NCBI GenBank assembly: GCA_012932865.1
Contig: SAXG01000026.1
Span: forward strand, 310,001 to 374,000
Reading direction: 5' to 3'
DNA length: 64,000 nt
From: Amylostereum areolatum
Taxonomy: Eukaryota > Basidiomycota > Agaricomycetes > Russulales > Stereaceae
In this document: piece by piece, positions 34,634 to 47,215 of the stretch
Layout of the letters: each line of letters begins with the position of its first letter
Position numbering within the stretch: position 1 is the stretch's first letter
Position numbers and translations under genes: made by a program
Notes under the pieces: model-generated
Told to the model about the DNA's origin: nothing
Databases searched by the model: none
What the model saw: the letters and a program-made list of their open reading frames with translations, nothing else

Positions 34634-37600
34634 ATGGCCGTCTCCACTCAGAACGTCCACCCAGCCATGTCCCCCCAGAACCCCGCCCCCGACAACGCCC
34701 CCTCCGTCCGCAAACACACTCAGATTTCCCTCCGTCAGCGCTTCGTCGCAGAGCTCTCTCAATGTCTCTTCGACTTTGTCATCCAGCTTTTGCCCACCGC
34801 CGAGGAGCTCGCCGTCAAGGAGGACGTCCGCAAGCTGCTCGAGCGATTGATTCGCACCATCGAGCCCGACAGCCGATTGTTGTCCTTCGGCAGCACCGCC
34901 AATGGCTTCAGCCTCCGTAACTCGGGTGCGTTTTCCTATCCCTCTACGCACCTCCAGATGTGCTCAATCGTCGTTCTGCGCGTCCGTGGCAGACATGGAC
35001 CTGTGTTGTCTCATCGACTCTGATGAGCGATTAGCGGCCTCCGACCTCGTCACCATGCTGGGTGACCTGCTCGAACGGGGTGAGCTTTCTCTTTCCCTTT
35101 CGCACGCGTTTCGGCCGGTTTAACGACGTCCGTGGGCAGAAACCAAATTCCATGTGAAGCCGCTGCCACACGCGCGCATACCCATCGTCAAGCTCTCCCT
35201 CGACCCCTCCCCGGGCCTCCCGCTCGGCATAGCCTGCGACATCGGCTTTGAAAACAGACTGGCTCTGGAAAACACACGCTTATTATACTGCTATGCGATG
35301 ATCGATCCCACGCGCGTCCGGACTATGGTCTTGTTTCGTGAGTGTCTGACTCTAAGCTATGGCCGCGACTCCAATCTGACGCTTTCGCATCCCCAGTCAA
35401 AGTTTGGTGCAAACGGAGGTGCGCTTTCTATATCACGTCTTTAGTGACGGCCGCGCTCATGGTTTTGCAGAAAAATCAACTCACCCTACAAGGGAACTCT
35501 GTCTTCCTATGGATACGTCCTTCTTGTCATATTCTTTCTTGTTCACGTCAAAAATCCTCCTGTACTACCAAATCTACAACAAATGCCCCCGTTACGCCCA
35601 ATATCTCCGGCGGAAACGCATATAGGAGGCCATAATACTTGGTAGATCGTGCATCTATGCCATCGTCGATCCTGTGCTCACGTCAACCTAGGTTTTTCGA
35701 CGACATCGAACTTCTCCGTCAACGGTGGCAATCCGCCAACACGGAGAGCGTTGGTCAACTGTACATCATCTTCTATGCGTCCCGTGGTCTAAACGTCTTC
35801 TCAACGCTCCCACCTTCTCCGCAGATTGACCGATTTCTTCAAATATTATTCGCGCGACTTCCTATATAATACGGGCGTCGCGTCGATCCGGGCTGGCCTC
35901 ATCAAGAAGGAGAGCAAGGGGTGGCAAAACGATGTATGCGTGCCCACACCTCCCCACCCTACGTGTACTGACGTTCGGATAGCTCGATCCATCACGGTTC
36001 AAAGATTCTCGAGAACGAAATAGGTTCTGCATAGAGGTAGATCCTGTTGCTCGTCGCCTTGGGTCGCTTGCTGATCGAGGTGCAGGATCCCTTCGAAACG
36101 GACTTCAACGTCTCCCGTTGCGTAACCAAGGACGGTCTCTATACGGTACGCACGCATATCGAACCCGGACCTCGCCTTCTAACATCCGTGGTCTGTCTAG
36201 ATTCGGGGCGAGTTCATGCGTGCGGCCAGAATCCTCAGCATCCGCCCAGACCGCGCCATCCTGGCCATTGCGCAGCTGTGCGAAGAGAGATCGGAGACCC
36301 TCGGGCCTGCCGCATCGTCTGCCAACTCGCCCATGACACCGCGACTATCTCCCTTCCCGCCGCAGACACCGTATACCGTGGGAAGTAGCCCCATGCGTCC
36401 AAATGAAATCCACATGCCTATGCCCGCTCGCGCATCGCCTCCTTCGCGCTCTGCAGACAAGCCAACGCATGTCCCACAGTCGGTTACTGTCCCCGTTGCA
36501 GCCCCATCAGCGACGACTCCAGACCACATGGCACCGAAGCGCGCCAAATGGACCTCGCCGCCGCCTCCAACGGCGCCGATAGCGGACCACACATCCTTCG
36601 AAAACCGCCTTGGATTGGGGCTCGCTTTGGCGACCGCGGCCACGGAGGCCCGACAAGAGGAAACTGGATATGCCTCTTCGTCGAATGCTAGTGAGGTCAT
36701 TACGGACGATGAACGCTTCGATGGGGACGATGTTCGGTCAGTTCAATCGTTCCAATCCATGACATCAGAAGACCCGGACCCACGTTTCTCACGAATACGG
36801 CGGTCTCCTGTGGCGGCATCGCTGCCTAGCTTGTCTCCCTCTATCCCATACTACCCGCATTTTATTCCTTCTAATCTTCCACCTCGAATGATGAACGATC
36901 TAAATCTTCAAGCTTCTGCTCGAGGACGTCCATGGACAAGACTCGCGGATGGCTCTTCTCCACCTAGTCCCATACCCGTCGTGGCCCGACGGCTTGAAAG
37001 GCTGGCCGCATCTTCAAGAATGAACTCCCCGAGGCGCTCGCTTTCAGGACCTCCTGGGACCTCAAAGAATTCGCCAGTTCCACCTTCCTTCGTTCCGCTG
37101 GCCCTCATCACGCCCTTGCCTCCCTCTCCTGCTGAACTCAGTCCATCTCCATCTTGCATGCCCCATGTATATTACGAGACCTACGGAACCAGAGAACCTA
37201 TACCCCAACCATCCGTTGTATATTCATCGCCTCCCATTCCTTCGTCGCACTATGTTTCGCTGCCGCATTCGCCCATCGCACCAGCATACTCCTCAGGAGA
37301 TCTCCCATCCATTATCCCCGTTTCGGCCAGCCTCAAGCGCCGGTCCAAGCCACCCCAACCTGAGGCAGAGTCGCCTTTCACCGTCGTCGTGCCCTCGCCT
37401 TCGTCAACACCGACAACCCATACACATTTCGCATCCTCGCAGACGCCTGCTCCGCGCATCCCTGCACATACCCACACCCTTTCATCCACCACCATCGGTG
37501 CGCGCACCCCGCCACCAACTACACCGCGCTTCCTCACCGCCCTGGATCGTCATACGTCGCCGTCACCGTCGACGTCGCGCTCGCCCATCCAGCCTACTTT

Positions 37601-37958
37601 CTTCCATGGTGCCGGAGAAGACCAGCTTAACCCACGATCCTTTGGCACGTCCTCCCCGCCGGAGTCCACCTCGGCCGGGAGTGGCTCGCCTGCGCCGTCG
37701 TCCGTCAGCTCGCAGTTCGACCATTCGACCTCGCCGCTGTCGACGTCGCCCTCGTCCCCAACCCATAACCTCGAATTCGCGACGTACGCTGGGAGGGCGC
37801 TCGCGTCGCCTGGGGAAGACGCACAGAAGCCCGTGACCGGCGCCTGGGAGCTCAAACTCGAGCCGGACGTCGCCAAGGTCGCTGTTGTCCAGTCTGAGGG
37901 AGGCGATCGGGCGCTAGCTACGCTTGCCGGTACGCTCGCACTGGACAGCAGCTCATAG
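34634..37958 (+). CDS. Cid1-type non-canonical poly(A)/poly(U) polymerase
   Basis: Adds A or U to RNA 3' ends. Ten exons join cleanly, among them 34634-34925, 34993-35079, 35140-35337, a 22 bp exon 35397-35418, 35471-35641, 35692-35760, 35825-35933, 35983-36036, 36086-36145 and 36201-37958. The catalytic palm has FGSTANGFSLRNSDMDLCCL with the G-S motif and the D-x-D pair, then GIACDIGFEN with the third aspartate. The PAP-associated part follows: INSPYKGTLSSYGYVLLVIF, FFKYYSRDF and EDPFETDFNVSRCVTK. The C-terminal 550 residues are Ser/Pro-rich and look disordered, with no RNA-binding domain recognised. The substrate (mRNA or U6-like RNA) cannot be told from sequence. Confidence 0.85.
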
Positions 37959-38670
37959 TAGCACGCATTGGAAGTCGTCATGTCGCCGCGACGACGGGAC
38001 GTCTTCTTTGCGGCGGGTATGTAAGCTACTTATTGCGTGTCGTGCGTCGTGCGACTGGAGCCCGCCCAAGCTGCATGTGCCACCCCACCCAACGCTTCGC
38101 GCCTATCGTCCTCGCATACCGGTTGTCCCAAATGTCCGCGGCTCGCCTTTCTACTTTTTCCCCCGCGCGTGTCTTGTCTTCCGATTTTCGTCAAACCACA
38201 TACAAATTCACACAGTCGGCGTGCTGCTGCCATCCTAGACAATGCTTCGACTGTACTCCCTATGCTTGCGCGCCCTCGTCGTGTTACCTACTTATCGTGC
38301 CGCGGACTCGGGCTCGGTGTGTCCATCCGTGTTCTTCATATGTACAGTTGTGTGCGTACCTTGGGGCGACGGAAGCAGTACGTATTGAGGTTTGTGCCGG
38401 CAGGCAGAGTGCTAGCGGTCGCTTATGTGCTGTACGATATCATACAGTGAATATATGCGCATGTTTGACGCGGGTAGATGGAAAGATGGTGCTTCCCACG
38501 TAGCTTTTCGGTGCGAAGACTGGTGTACACGAACATGGAACTTCGCATTGTGCATTTGGGCGCAAGATCAACGTGAATGCAAGGTATGTTACAGCGGACT
38601 GGGGGTGGAGTCTGGAGACGTAGAGTACTAAGTGACACGAGAATAAGCTGTACATGTTTGCAGATATAGG
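37959..38670. other. Convergent 3' region, no gene recognised
   Basis: Between the polymerase stop and the LSM7 stop. No supported coding feature was found on either strand. Confidence 0.4.
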
Positions 38671-39287
38671 TCACTCCTGCGCGACGAACGGGTTGGCGAT
38701 CTCTTCGAGACCGTCGACGGGACTGAGGAGGGTGATTGTCGGACCTCGCAGAACGGCAAGGCCAAGGGTTCGCGTACGCGGTTCCGGATCTAAAGATACG
38801 ACGAGAAAGCACGGATCATTTCGTCATTGAACGCGAGGGATCACCACGAGCAGGACGGGCGCACGGACCTTGGATCTCCTCCGTTACCTCATCCAGCACG
38901 AGGTTCAATAGCTGGTCATAACCTTTGAGCACGCCGGTCACTGTGATTTTATGAGGTAAAGAAGAATGAAAAAACAGAGAGCACGGCGCGATCGAGATCA
39001 GCACGCGCTGGACACGTTTAGGACGGCGATGGAGAGACTATTACCTTCTCTTCCTCCCGTGAACTTGACGCGTATGCGCTCAGTTGACGTACTTTGAGAG
39101 ATCAAGGATAGCCTCGCGTTTTGGCTTTTCCATGGTGGGCTGGGGGCCCTGGGGGCCACCGTGACGGCCGCGGGAGGGACCTGGAGCGCCACGTCCTCTA
39201 GCCATACCGCGAGCCTGAGCCGAGAGGGAAATCAACGGACATACATACCCTCATAGCAGGGGAGAGATAACGAACCCGGTCTGCCAT
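38671..39287 (-). CDS. LSM7: LSM7, Sm-like protein of the LSM1-7 and LSM2-8 rings
   Basis: Part of the heptameric rings that promote mRNA decapping (LSM1-7) and bind U6 snRNA (LSM2-8). KPKREAILDLSKYVN and RIRVKFTGGRE form the first Sm strands, VTGVLKGYDQLLNLVLDE completes Sm1, and LGLAVLRGPTITLLSPVDG is Sm2. It ends with EEIANPFVAQE, stop at 38671. The best start is a four-codon exon MADR at 39287 with a GTTCGT donor, spliced to ARGMARGRG; an alternative start is the ATG at 39205. As written, the frame ends at a TGA after KYVN, because of one extra T opposite base 39082. Without it the Sm1 motif is continuous. LSM7 is normally essential or nearly so, so an assembly error is more likely than a true break. 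Confidence 0.82.
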
Positions 39288-39628
39288 CGGTTGGATGGGG
39301 TTAGCTGTGGCGTAGGGCTCTTCACAAAAAGGCGCAGGAAGTCGGGAAGCGGCAACGCTCGTGCGATCGAAAGCGAAACAAAGGCCAAGGGCCACGAGAG
39401 ATGAAAGGAAGGAGGCAACAATTCGGGCAGAAAGAGAAAACAATTCACTTTCAGTTTTGAAAAGCCGACTGGGCGCGTTGCGAACTCGTCCTTTCCTTTC
39501 TCTCTTCCCTCCACCACTGCCAAATCCTCCCGCCCTCGCTCCCCGCCCCTCGTCTTCGCATCCTCTCCTCCCCGTCGTCCTCGACATCAAACACATCTGT
39601 CCCCGATACACCCCCACATATTCCGTCG
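39288..39628. promoter_or_regulatory. Bidirectional promoter, LSM7 and importin beta
   Basis: 341 bp between divergent starts. The sequence is strongly pyrimidine-rich on the plus strand just before the importin ATG (39490-39600). Confidence 0.4.
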
Positions 39629-42600
39629 ATGAACGCTGGTGAACTCCTCGCAAACACTCTATCTGCCGGTGCGCCTCTCGTCCTCGTCGCGTCTTCCCCG
39701 CGTCCTCGCCTCGTTCCACCTCTCATCTTCGTCTCTTTTAGATACCACAACGCGTGAAGATGCGACTCGGCAGCTAGAGCAGGCATCGAGGGAGAACTAC
39801 GTCGGTCATCTCCATTTCTTCGCATTTTCCTTGCGTCCTGATCCGCCCGGCGTCGTCCTTCACAGCCCGCGTACATGCACATGCTCTCTGCCGAGCTCGC
39901 CAACGAGTCTACAAACATCTTCGTTCGCAACGCCGCCGGTCTCGCCCTCAAGAACGCATTGTCCGCACGCGTGCGTCGCCTTTCCCGTTGAATCGCCCTT
40001 TCCACCCTCATCTCTCTTGTCTATTTAGGAAGGCGCAAGGCAGGCCGAGTTTTCTGCACGGTGGTTGTCCCTCGACAACGACACCAGGAGCAAGATCAAG
40101 CAGGATGTCCTCATGGCCCTTCACTCCCCTACCCAAAAGGCCGGCAGTGTTGCCGCGCAGGCTGTAGCCGCCATTGCCGCAGTTGAGCTGCCACAGGGCC
40201 AATGGCCAGACTTGATCGAGCTTCTTCTCGGATTTGTGAACAATGCGTCAAATACCCCCCTCCGGATAGCCACCTTGAGCGCGATCGGCTACATCTGTGA
40301 ACAGATCGTGCGTCGTCTTTCTTTCGTTGGTTCGGGCTGTCGTCTTTTTCTCACGCGCTATGATCTCACTGTCAGGATCCTGATATCCTCACCGTCCGAG
40401 CAAATGAAATTCTCACTGCTGTCGTCCACGGCGCGAGGAAGGAGGAGCCGTCGCAAGAGGTTCAACTCGCCGCCACACAGGCTCTCTACAACTCATTGGT
40501 GTTCATCCGTGAAAACTTCGAACGAGAGGTATGCGTCTTTGTTTTCCTAATTGGTAACGTCTTCTGATCCGGTTTTCAACACAGGGAGAACGTAACTACA
40601 TCATGCAGGTTGTGTGCGAGGCTACGCAGAACCCAAACATCCAGGTCCAGGTGACTGCCTTCGAATGTTTGGTGCGCATCATGAACCTGTACTATAACAA
40701 AATGTCGTTCTACATGGAGCGTGCTCTGTTTGGGGTGAGTGATTCGTAGCACCTTAACAGGTGGCCCCACTGACAGCTTTCGGGTAGCTTACGGTTATGG
40801 GTATGAAATCGAGTGAAGAGTCCGTAGCCCTCCAGGCCATCGAGTTCTGGACGTCCGTAGCAGAGGACGAAGCACAGCTCGAGCAAGATTATCAGGACGC
40901 GCAAGATGTTTGTATCTCTCGATCTCTTCGTCTGACCCGCGTACTTACACCTCCACAGGGTCTCATAGAAGGCGAGATCGACGAGCCCAAATACTTCGCC
41001 AAGATCGCTTTACCTGAGATCGTTCCCGTTCTCCTCGAGCTCCTTACGAAACAAGAAGAGGACGCTGATGACGACGAGTGGAACGTAGCCATGGCTGCTG
41101 GAACTTGCCTCAACTTCCTCTCCCTCGCAGTGCACGACGCCATCGTTCCAGGCGTTATTCCTTTCATTGAGGCTAACATCAAGGCCCAGGATTGGCATTT
41201 CCGTGAAGCCGCCGTCATGACCTTCGGCTCGATCCTCGCCGGCCCCGACCCTGCTGTCTTGACGCCTCTGGTGAACCAGGCGCTCCCGATCCTGATCGAC
41301 ATGATGAACGACTCCAACTTGCACGTTAAAGACACTACGGCGTGGACCCTTGGCCGCATCTGCGAGTCACTCATCACGACCATCAAACCCGATGTGCACC
41401 TCCACCCGCTTGTCTCCGCCCTTGTGCATGGACTGCAGGATAGCCCCCGGATCATCTCCAACTCTTGCTGGGCATTGATGAACCTCGCGGACGGCCTGTA
41501 CGAGATTTACGAACCGGCGGAAGGCCAAGAGACTGGCCCGCTCTCTCCGTACTTCCAGGGCATTGTGGCGGCCTTGCTAGCGGTCACCGAGACGTAAGTT
41601 CTTTCTCGACTATTCGATGTTGCACACTAATGTTATACTTTTCAGTGCGAGCAACGAGTCGAACTTCCGCACATCTGCATACGAAGCCATCACTTCCTTT
41701 GTCCAGCAGGCAACACCGGACGTCCTCAGGGTGGTGCAGGAGACTGCTCTCGCGATTCTGCAGCGGATGGAGCACCTGCTCAACGTCCAGGTAAGGTGGC
41801 TTGTTGTTCACATGATGTGTATGCTGAACTCCGCATCTAGAATCAAATAGTCGGTGCTGACGACCGCAACAATTGGAACGATCTTCAGAGCAACCTTTGC
41901 AGCGTCATTGTTGTACGTTCTCACTGGTTTTATGATCACGATAAGCATCTCATTTCGATTGCCTGGTACAGAGCATCATTCGCAAGCTCAACGATGGCAT
42001 CCAGCCCTTGGCAGACCGCATTATGACCCTCGTCCTCCAACTGATTCAGACCGCAGGCAAGACTTCGACCATCCTTGAAGATGCCTTCCTGGTCGTTGGC
42101 TCGCTGGCCGCTGGTATGTCTATTCTATGAACCCGCGGTATCGTTCACTGACTTGTTTGTTTTGTAGCCATCGAGACGCAATTCGTGCCCTACATCCAGG
42201 CGTTCCTTCCGTATCTCTATCCTGCCCTCAAGGCCTACGAGGACACCCAGCTCTGTACCGTCGCCGTCGGCATCATCGGCGACATCACACGTGCACTTGG
42301 GGACCAATCGGCGCAGTATGCGGACGCTTTTGTAACGGTGCTACTGGAGAACTTGTCCAGCGAGGTACTCAACCGCAATGTCAAGATCGCGATATTGGCG
42401 TGCTTCGGTGACATCGCACTTGCCATCGGTCCTGCGTTTGAGCCATACCTGGATACGGCGATGACGGTCCTCCGACAAGCCTCGGCACTCCAACCCAACC
42501 CGGTAAGTTGCATCGTGGATGTCAATGAGCTTCGGTCTGACGTATGTCATGTATAGCTTGACTACGACTCGATAGATTATATCTCAACACTGCGCGAGGG

Positions 42601-43030
42601 CATTCTAGAGGCCCACACCGGTATCATCACAGGGTTTAAGAACACCGAGAAGAGTTCGTCGCGCACCTTCTAACCCACTTGCGTCGTCACCTGACCTCTC
42701 TGATATTTGCAGCGCGGGTGTTGCTTCCATATGCCCCCGCAATTCTCGACCTCGTTCGAGAGGTGTTTGCGGATGACAACGGTGGCGGCGAGAACCTCGA
42801 CAAGCTTGCCTTTGGCGTTATCGGAGATCTTGCCGATGCGTTCCCTAACGGCGAGCTCAAGCAACTCTTCCTCGCGGACTGGGTAGCCAACGCTCTGGGT
42901 AGCAAGGCCCGCTATCCTTCCGATATCAAGAAAACGATCCGCTGGGCACGCGAGGTACGTCTTTTGTTCGACTTCGCTGCAGTGCCGATGCTGACTGGCG
43001 TCGCAGATGGTCAAGCGTGCGACGGCTTGA
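39629..43030 (+). CDS. KAP95: Importin subunit beta-1 (karyopherin beta 1)
   Basis: Nuclear import receptor that carries importin-alpha/cargo through the pore and releases it on Ran-GTP. The start is [17 protein letters not shown] repeats run through the whole product: [38 protein letters not shown] and [14 protein letters not shown], followed by the family signature region [38 protein letters not shown] and [15 protein letters not shown] come next, with the acidic DADDDEW loop where importin-alpha binds. Later repeats include [16 protein letters not shown]. The end is AREMVKRATA, stop at 43030. At least ten short introns are clear, all frame-keeping. No frameshift was seen, so this gene is a useful quality contrast to its neighbours. 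Confidence 0.92.
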
Positions 43031-43643
43031 ACGGGTTCAATTCACGACTGCTTTTTGTTTTTGCTTTTGTTTTTGCTTGCTATTCTTTCCTGCTTCCCCT
43101 TCTGTTTCTACCTTGCGTTTTTGTCTGCATCCGTTCTGCTTCGAAGGGCCCGGCTTTGCGTCTCGCCGTTTTTTCTCCTACCAGTACAACGAAGACTCTC
43201 CTCTCTCCCCACTTCTCTCTCATGACATCGCATGCGTGCATACAGTTTTTCTGTGACTTGTTTTTTCTCTCTATCATTACGCTCTCATCACGTACTTGAC
43301 ATCCCATGGCCATCTGAAGGAGGCACCACCCATAGCATCGCGATCTCTCTCGACATGTTTTTTTAGTCCTAGGCAGTAGTAGCCGTATCCCGCACGTATT
43401 TCATCACCCCCCGATAGTAGTTAGAAGATGGTATAAATAGCATGTTCTTTTCTCAATCTTACCCTGCAACATTGAGGCCAGCGGTCTCGTTGTATATAGT
43501 TGCCTTCACTGGAGTCTGACCCGGCAAAACCCGGCCAGCACAGGAGACTGCCCTCGAGGACGTCGACGTCATCGTAATTTCTTGACAATACCCATCCACT
43601 CCTTCCTCAATGACCCCCGCATCCGCCACTCCCGCTGCTCTCC
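43031..43643. other. Importin beta 3' region and spacer
   Basis: T-rich 3'UTR-like sequence (43035-43290, many TTTT runs), then the presumed promoter of the HAM1-like gene. No coding feature. Confidence 0.4.
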
Positions 43644-46399
43644 ATGGGTCTCATCATTTCCTGCTGCCGTAGGCGCAAGCCTCTGCATCCAGAGACGGAG
43701 CCTCTACTCGGTGATGCTCCCGAACGACAGGCCGACCAGTGATTTCCTCCGCTACCGCAAACTCGGCCAGGTCCTTGGTGCGCTAAGAGCTGGAAAATAT
43801 CCTTCTCAGCAGCAAGTCGACAGAATGCTCCAGCTCTTTCGCACCTCGGATTTGCTCAATGCACCGGAATCTGGACCTTCGTCTGAGGCCGCGTTGAGTG
43901 CCGCGGGACGTCGATTTCTCGCTCAGGCTCGCCAGGTAGTGGAAGCTGTCGCGCAGTTTGGCCTCGAGAAAAATAGTGCGCTTTTATCGCATTGTCTTAC
44001 AGACAGATGAAGCTGAGCGCGTCCACTCTAGATGACGACGTTGCGCAAGAGCTGTTATATTACGCTTTCCGCAAGATACCAACCACCAATTCCTTGCGTG
44101 CGGAACTGCACATCGAACATGATGGTGATAATGAAACAAGTGCGTGCCCTTCGCTCCCGTCGTGCTTCTTATGTTAAAGCCTCCCGAAAGGTTCAGGCTG
44201 TTCAGGACTTGACGTCCCTTCTCCCGTCGAGGTCACCGACGATATCACAGCCGTGTTCCAATCTTCCATCCAACTGCTCTGGCTCATCCTCAGCTCTGCG
44301 GCATTCCGCCTCCTTCTCTCAGATGTCGTGCTCATGATTCAAGAATTCGCAGCCACAGTGGCTGTCGAAGTCGACACCGTCGCCGCTCAAGTAGAGGTCG
44401 GGGCGACGCGGCTGGAATCGGTTGCCCGCGCGGATACATTCTCTATCGACGGTGCGAAACGGGTTATTCAAGAAACGAAGGACGAGGCGGATGATCTGGC
44501 AAGACAAGAGCGCCATCGGTTGGTTGAGCTCAAGCAGGAGACGGCAGGAAAACTCACGGATACGTTCATCGCTCGTACTCAGCAGGTGCGCCATACATAC
44601 ACCTCTACTTCCATGTAGTCCGCCCTTGCTGATTGAGCTTGTAGATTGTATCGTCAGTTCAAAGCAATCCGGCCCAGCGTCAATCTCTCCTCAATATTCT
44701 GCGCCTCGGGCACAAGTACGTAGAGCTTCTTGACGCAGTTTCATCTCTTTCTCCGGATACCGAAACCCCCGCATTATACCCGTCTCTCAAGATGGACCCC
44801 CGTCTTTCCCACTTCCTTTCCCTCCTGAAAGTTTTCCTGGAACGACTGGCTTCCTGTTATTCACTTGACTCCACACTGCAAAAAGCTTAAATAGTTGCGT
44901 TTGACATCGTGAACATTCCCGCTGGCGCCGAAGGTAGCGCTCGAAAGCTCATGGCCGACGCCGTCACTTGGCTGGAAACAGCCCTTTATACGCACGAATA
45001 CAGCACATCTTCAAATGGGACCCGCTCTCTCGAAAGCCTTATTTCTCAAGGCCAAGCTCTCTTCGAGGACCCGTCCAACTCCAAGATCGTGTCGGATATT
45101 CGGGCCCTATGGGCCGAGGTGCAGACATTCGTGGACTCCCTCTCATCAGACCGCTCGACGTGCCATCTAGTTGAGGCTATCGACGGCGCTCTCACCGCTA
45201 CAGTCGACGTCGGCGCGACAGCCATATCCGCTGCCGCTCATGCACGCGATGAGCTCAAGCGAGACGTGATCCAATGGCTGCTACCACGTCTCGTGCGCTT
45301 CGTCACCTCAATCCCCTTTCCCCGCGTGGAGTACACGGATGCATCCGTCGACGTCGCAGTGGATGCTTTCACACTCACTCCTGTGTCAATATCTTCCTCA
45401 CTGCTTCCGGACCATATACAAGTGTCGAACTGGAACGAGGTGTCCGTGGACACAACCGGAACGTCGACACGGCTCGAGACAGTGGAACGCGTCCGTGTCC
45501 GCATCGACGGGATACGATTTTCCGCAGAGAATTTGGGTTATTTCCTTCGATATAAGCATTGGCTTGGGTATGAAGACCAGGGATTATTATCCGTTATAGT
45601 GGGTGGCGATGAGGGAAAGGGCCTGTCAGTGGATGTCAACATCGTCATGCGCACCTCGGCCGGTGAAAATCCCCCTACCTCACCTCTTGAAACGCCGCTT
45701 TTCGACACGGAAGACATCACCATCAGTATACCAGGCCTCCACTTCTCACTCAACCAGAGCAAAAATTGGCTTCTCAATCGCCTGCTCGTACAACCCTTGG
45801 CGGGACCCGTCGTGCGCCGGATCTTTTCTGGCGTACTCCAAGAGCAGGGGCGCGTAGCAATAGATACTCTCAGCGTGCTTCTGGGACGGTTGCATGCGCT
45901 TGCTCAGGAAGAAGGGGACAATGGCCAGGAACAGTCGACGGTGATGCGGTACTATAACGGCCTCATGCGTCTGTCGGAGGATTGGCCCTGGGCATCGGAC
46001 GAAGGAGAGGAAGAGCAGCCTCAAGATACCACAGCGACATCATTCACCGCCGTCGGCGTCGTCCGCACCACCGTCCCAGTAGCTCAAGACGCCGGACATT
46101 CTCCCCCTCCCGGAGATCTCGCTCAAGGGGAGTCCGTTCTTGCTGTCGGGATGGCACCGCAGGTCGTATCAGATCCGGCAGGGCCTTATGGCGAAATGGA
46201 CGGTGCTGCGTCGGCCTTGGAACGAACTGGCGCGGCGGTGCAGGAGGCTGAGGAGAGCGTGGTGGCCGCGGCTGGGGATGTAATGGCTACGGCTGAAACC
46301 GCGGGGTCACGGGCGCGGCAGGCGGTCGAGGTGGCCCAAGCGAGGGAGGAATTCGAAAGAAGACGAAGTGGATGGCGAAGCGAGGCGTTCACGATATAA
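43644..46399 (+). CDS. HAM1-like fungal protein (BPI/LBP-related lipid-binding fold inferred)
   Basis: Matches the fungal HAM1-like N- and C-terminal domain family. The start MGLIISCCRRRKPLHPETE has Gly2 and a Cys-Cys pair, a pattern for N-myristoylation plus palmitoylation, so membrane attachment is likely. LRYRKLGQVLGALRAGKYPS and FGLEK follow after a one-base frame change in 43703-43722. The middle has VTDDITAVFQSSIQLLWLIL and a coiled part (IQETKDEADDLARQERHRLV). The long last exon (44900-46399) carries the beta-rich C-terminal domain: PLPGILF is absent, but IPFPRVEYTDASVDVAVDAF, GIRFSAENLGYFLRYKHW and ITISIPGLHFSLNQSKNW are present. An Ala/Glu-rich tail ends SEAFTI. The exact role is unknown. 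Confidence 0.65.
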
Positions 46400-46682
46400 C
46401 GCGGTCCGTGTAGTTTAGGTTCGTACATGCACGGCTTGAAGTATCTTGTCTAGCTCACCGTGGCGAGTGTCTGCAAACTAGACGTTACATGTACAACCAT
46501 GGCTGGCCTTACTTGTCTAGAAGACAGTCGTTATCTGAACGCGCCTGTTCAACGTATAAATGGTGTAATTTTTCGTATGCAGAAAGAGGGGTTACATACG
46601 GGAAGTAACACGCGGAACAAGCCTAAATCGTTGCCACTGATCTTACTTTCATCTTTCCCTTCCCGCTACCACAACAGATAAG

Positions 46683-46935
46683 TTATGTGGCATGGTGAAC
46701 TCCCCGTCGTCCATGAGGCGCTCGCCGCCATCAATCACCACCCTCGTCCTCAACTTCCTCTCAGTTATCTCGAAACCCACCTAAAAGCTGTAATTATCCT
46801 CACAGTGCGCAAAATCCCTGCCGTCGTCTTCGGGCCTTGATGTGCGCCCACAACGTCCCATACCTAATCCCGTACACCCTTCAGCCTGCCGGTGGTGAAG
46901 CCGTCGTTGTACTCATTCGCAACCTGATTCTGCCA
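46683..46935 (+). pseudogene. Truncated relic of the acidic-tail gene at 47.2 kb
   Basis: The sequence from ATGTGGCATGGTGAAC to TACACCCTTCAG matches 47215-47440 over its length, with substitutions, a missing segment after HHPRPQLP and a stop where the intact copy has GNEALMCAHG. The homology ends near 46935, so only about the first quarter of the gene is represented. It lies 0.3 kb upstream on the same strand, which suggests a partial tandem duplication. Confidence 0.65.
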
Positions 46936-47215
46936 TTCGAAAATCCTTCCGTAATACGTGCATGAATATACCTTTATCGCGCAGAGCGTACCTGTTAGCA
47001 ATTCATGATCTATCTATGTTGGCACATGCGGGGCTGTGAGAAAGAAAGAGTGGAAAGCTGCCCGCCGAGCAAGGTGAAGGCCGCCCCGGGCGGCGCTTGT
47101 CGTACTGTACTTAGAAGTTAAAACTCCAGTCATCACGCGACGTCACGTACGGAATCGTGATACTGTACTTTTTAATTATATTTCACCTTTCTCTTCCCGC
47201 CGACCCATAACAGAT

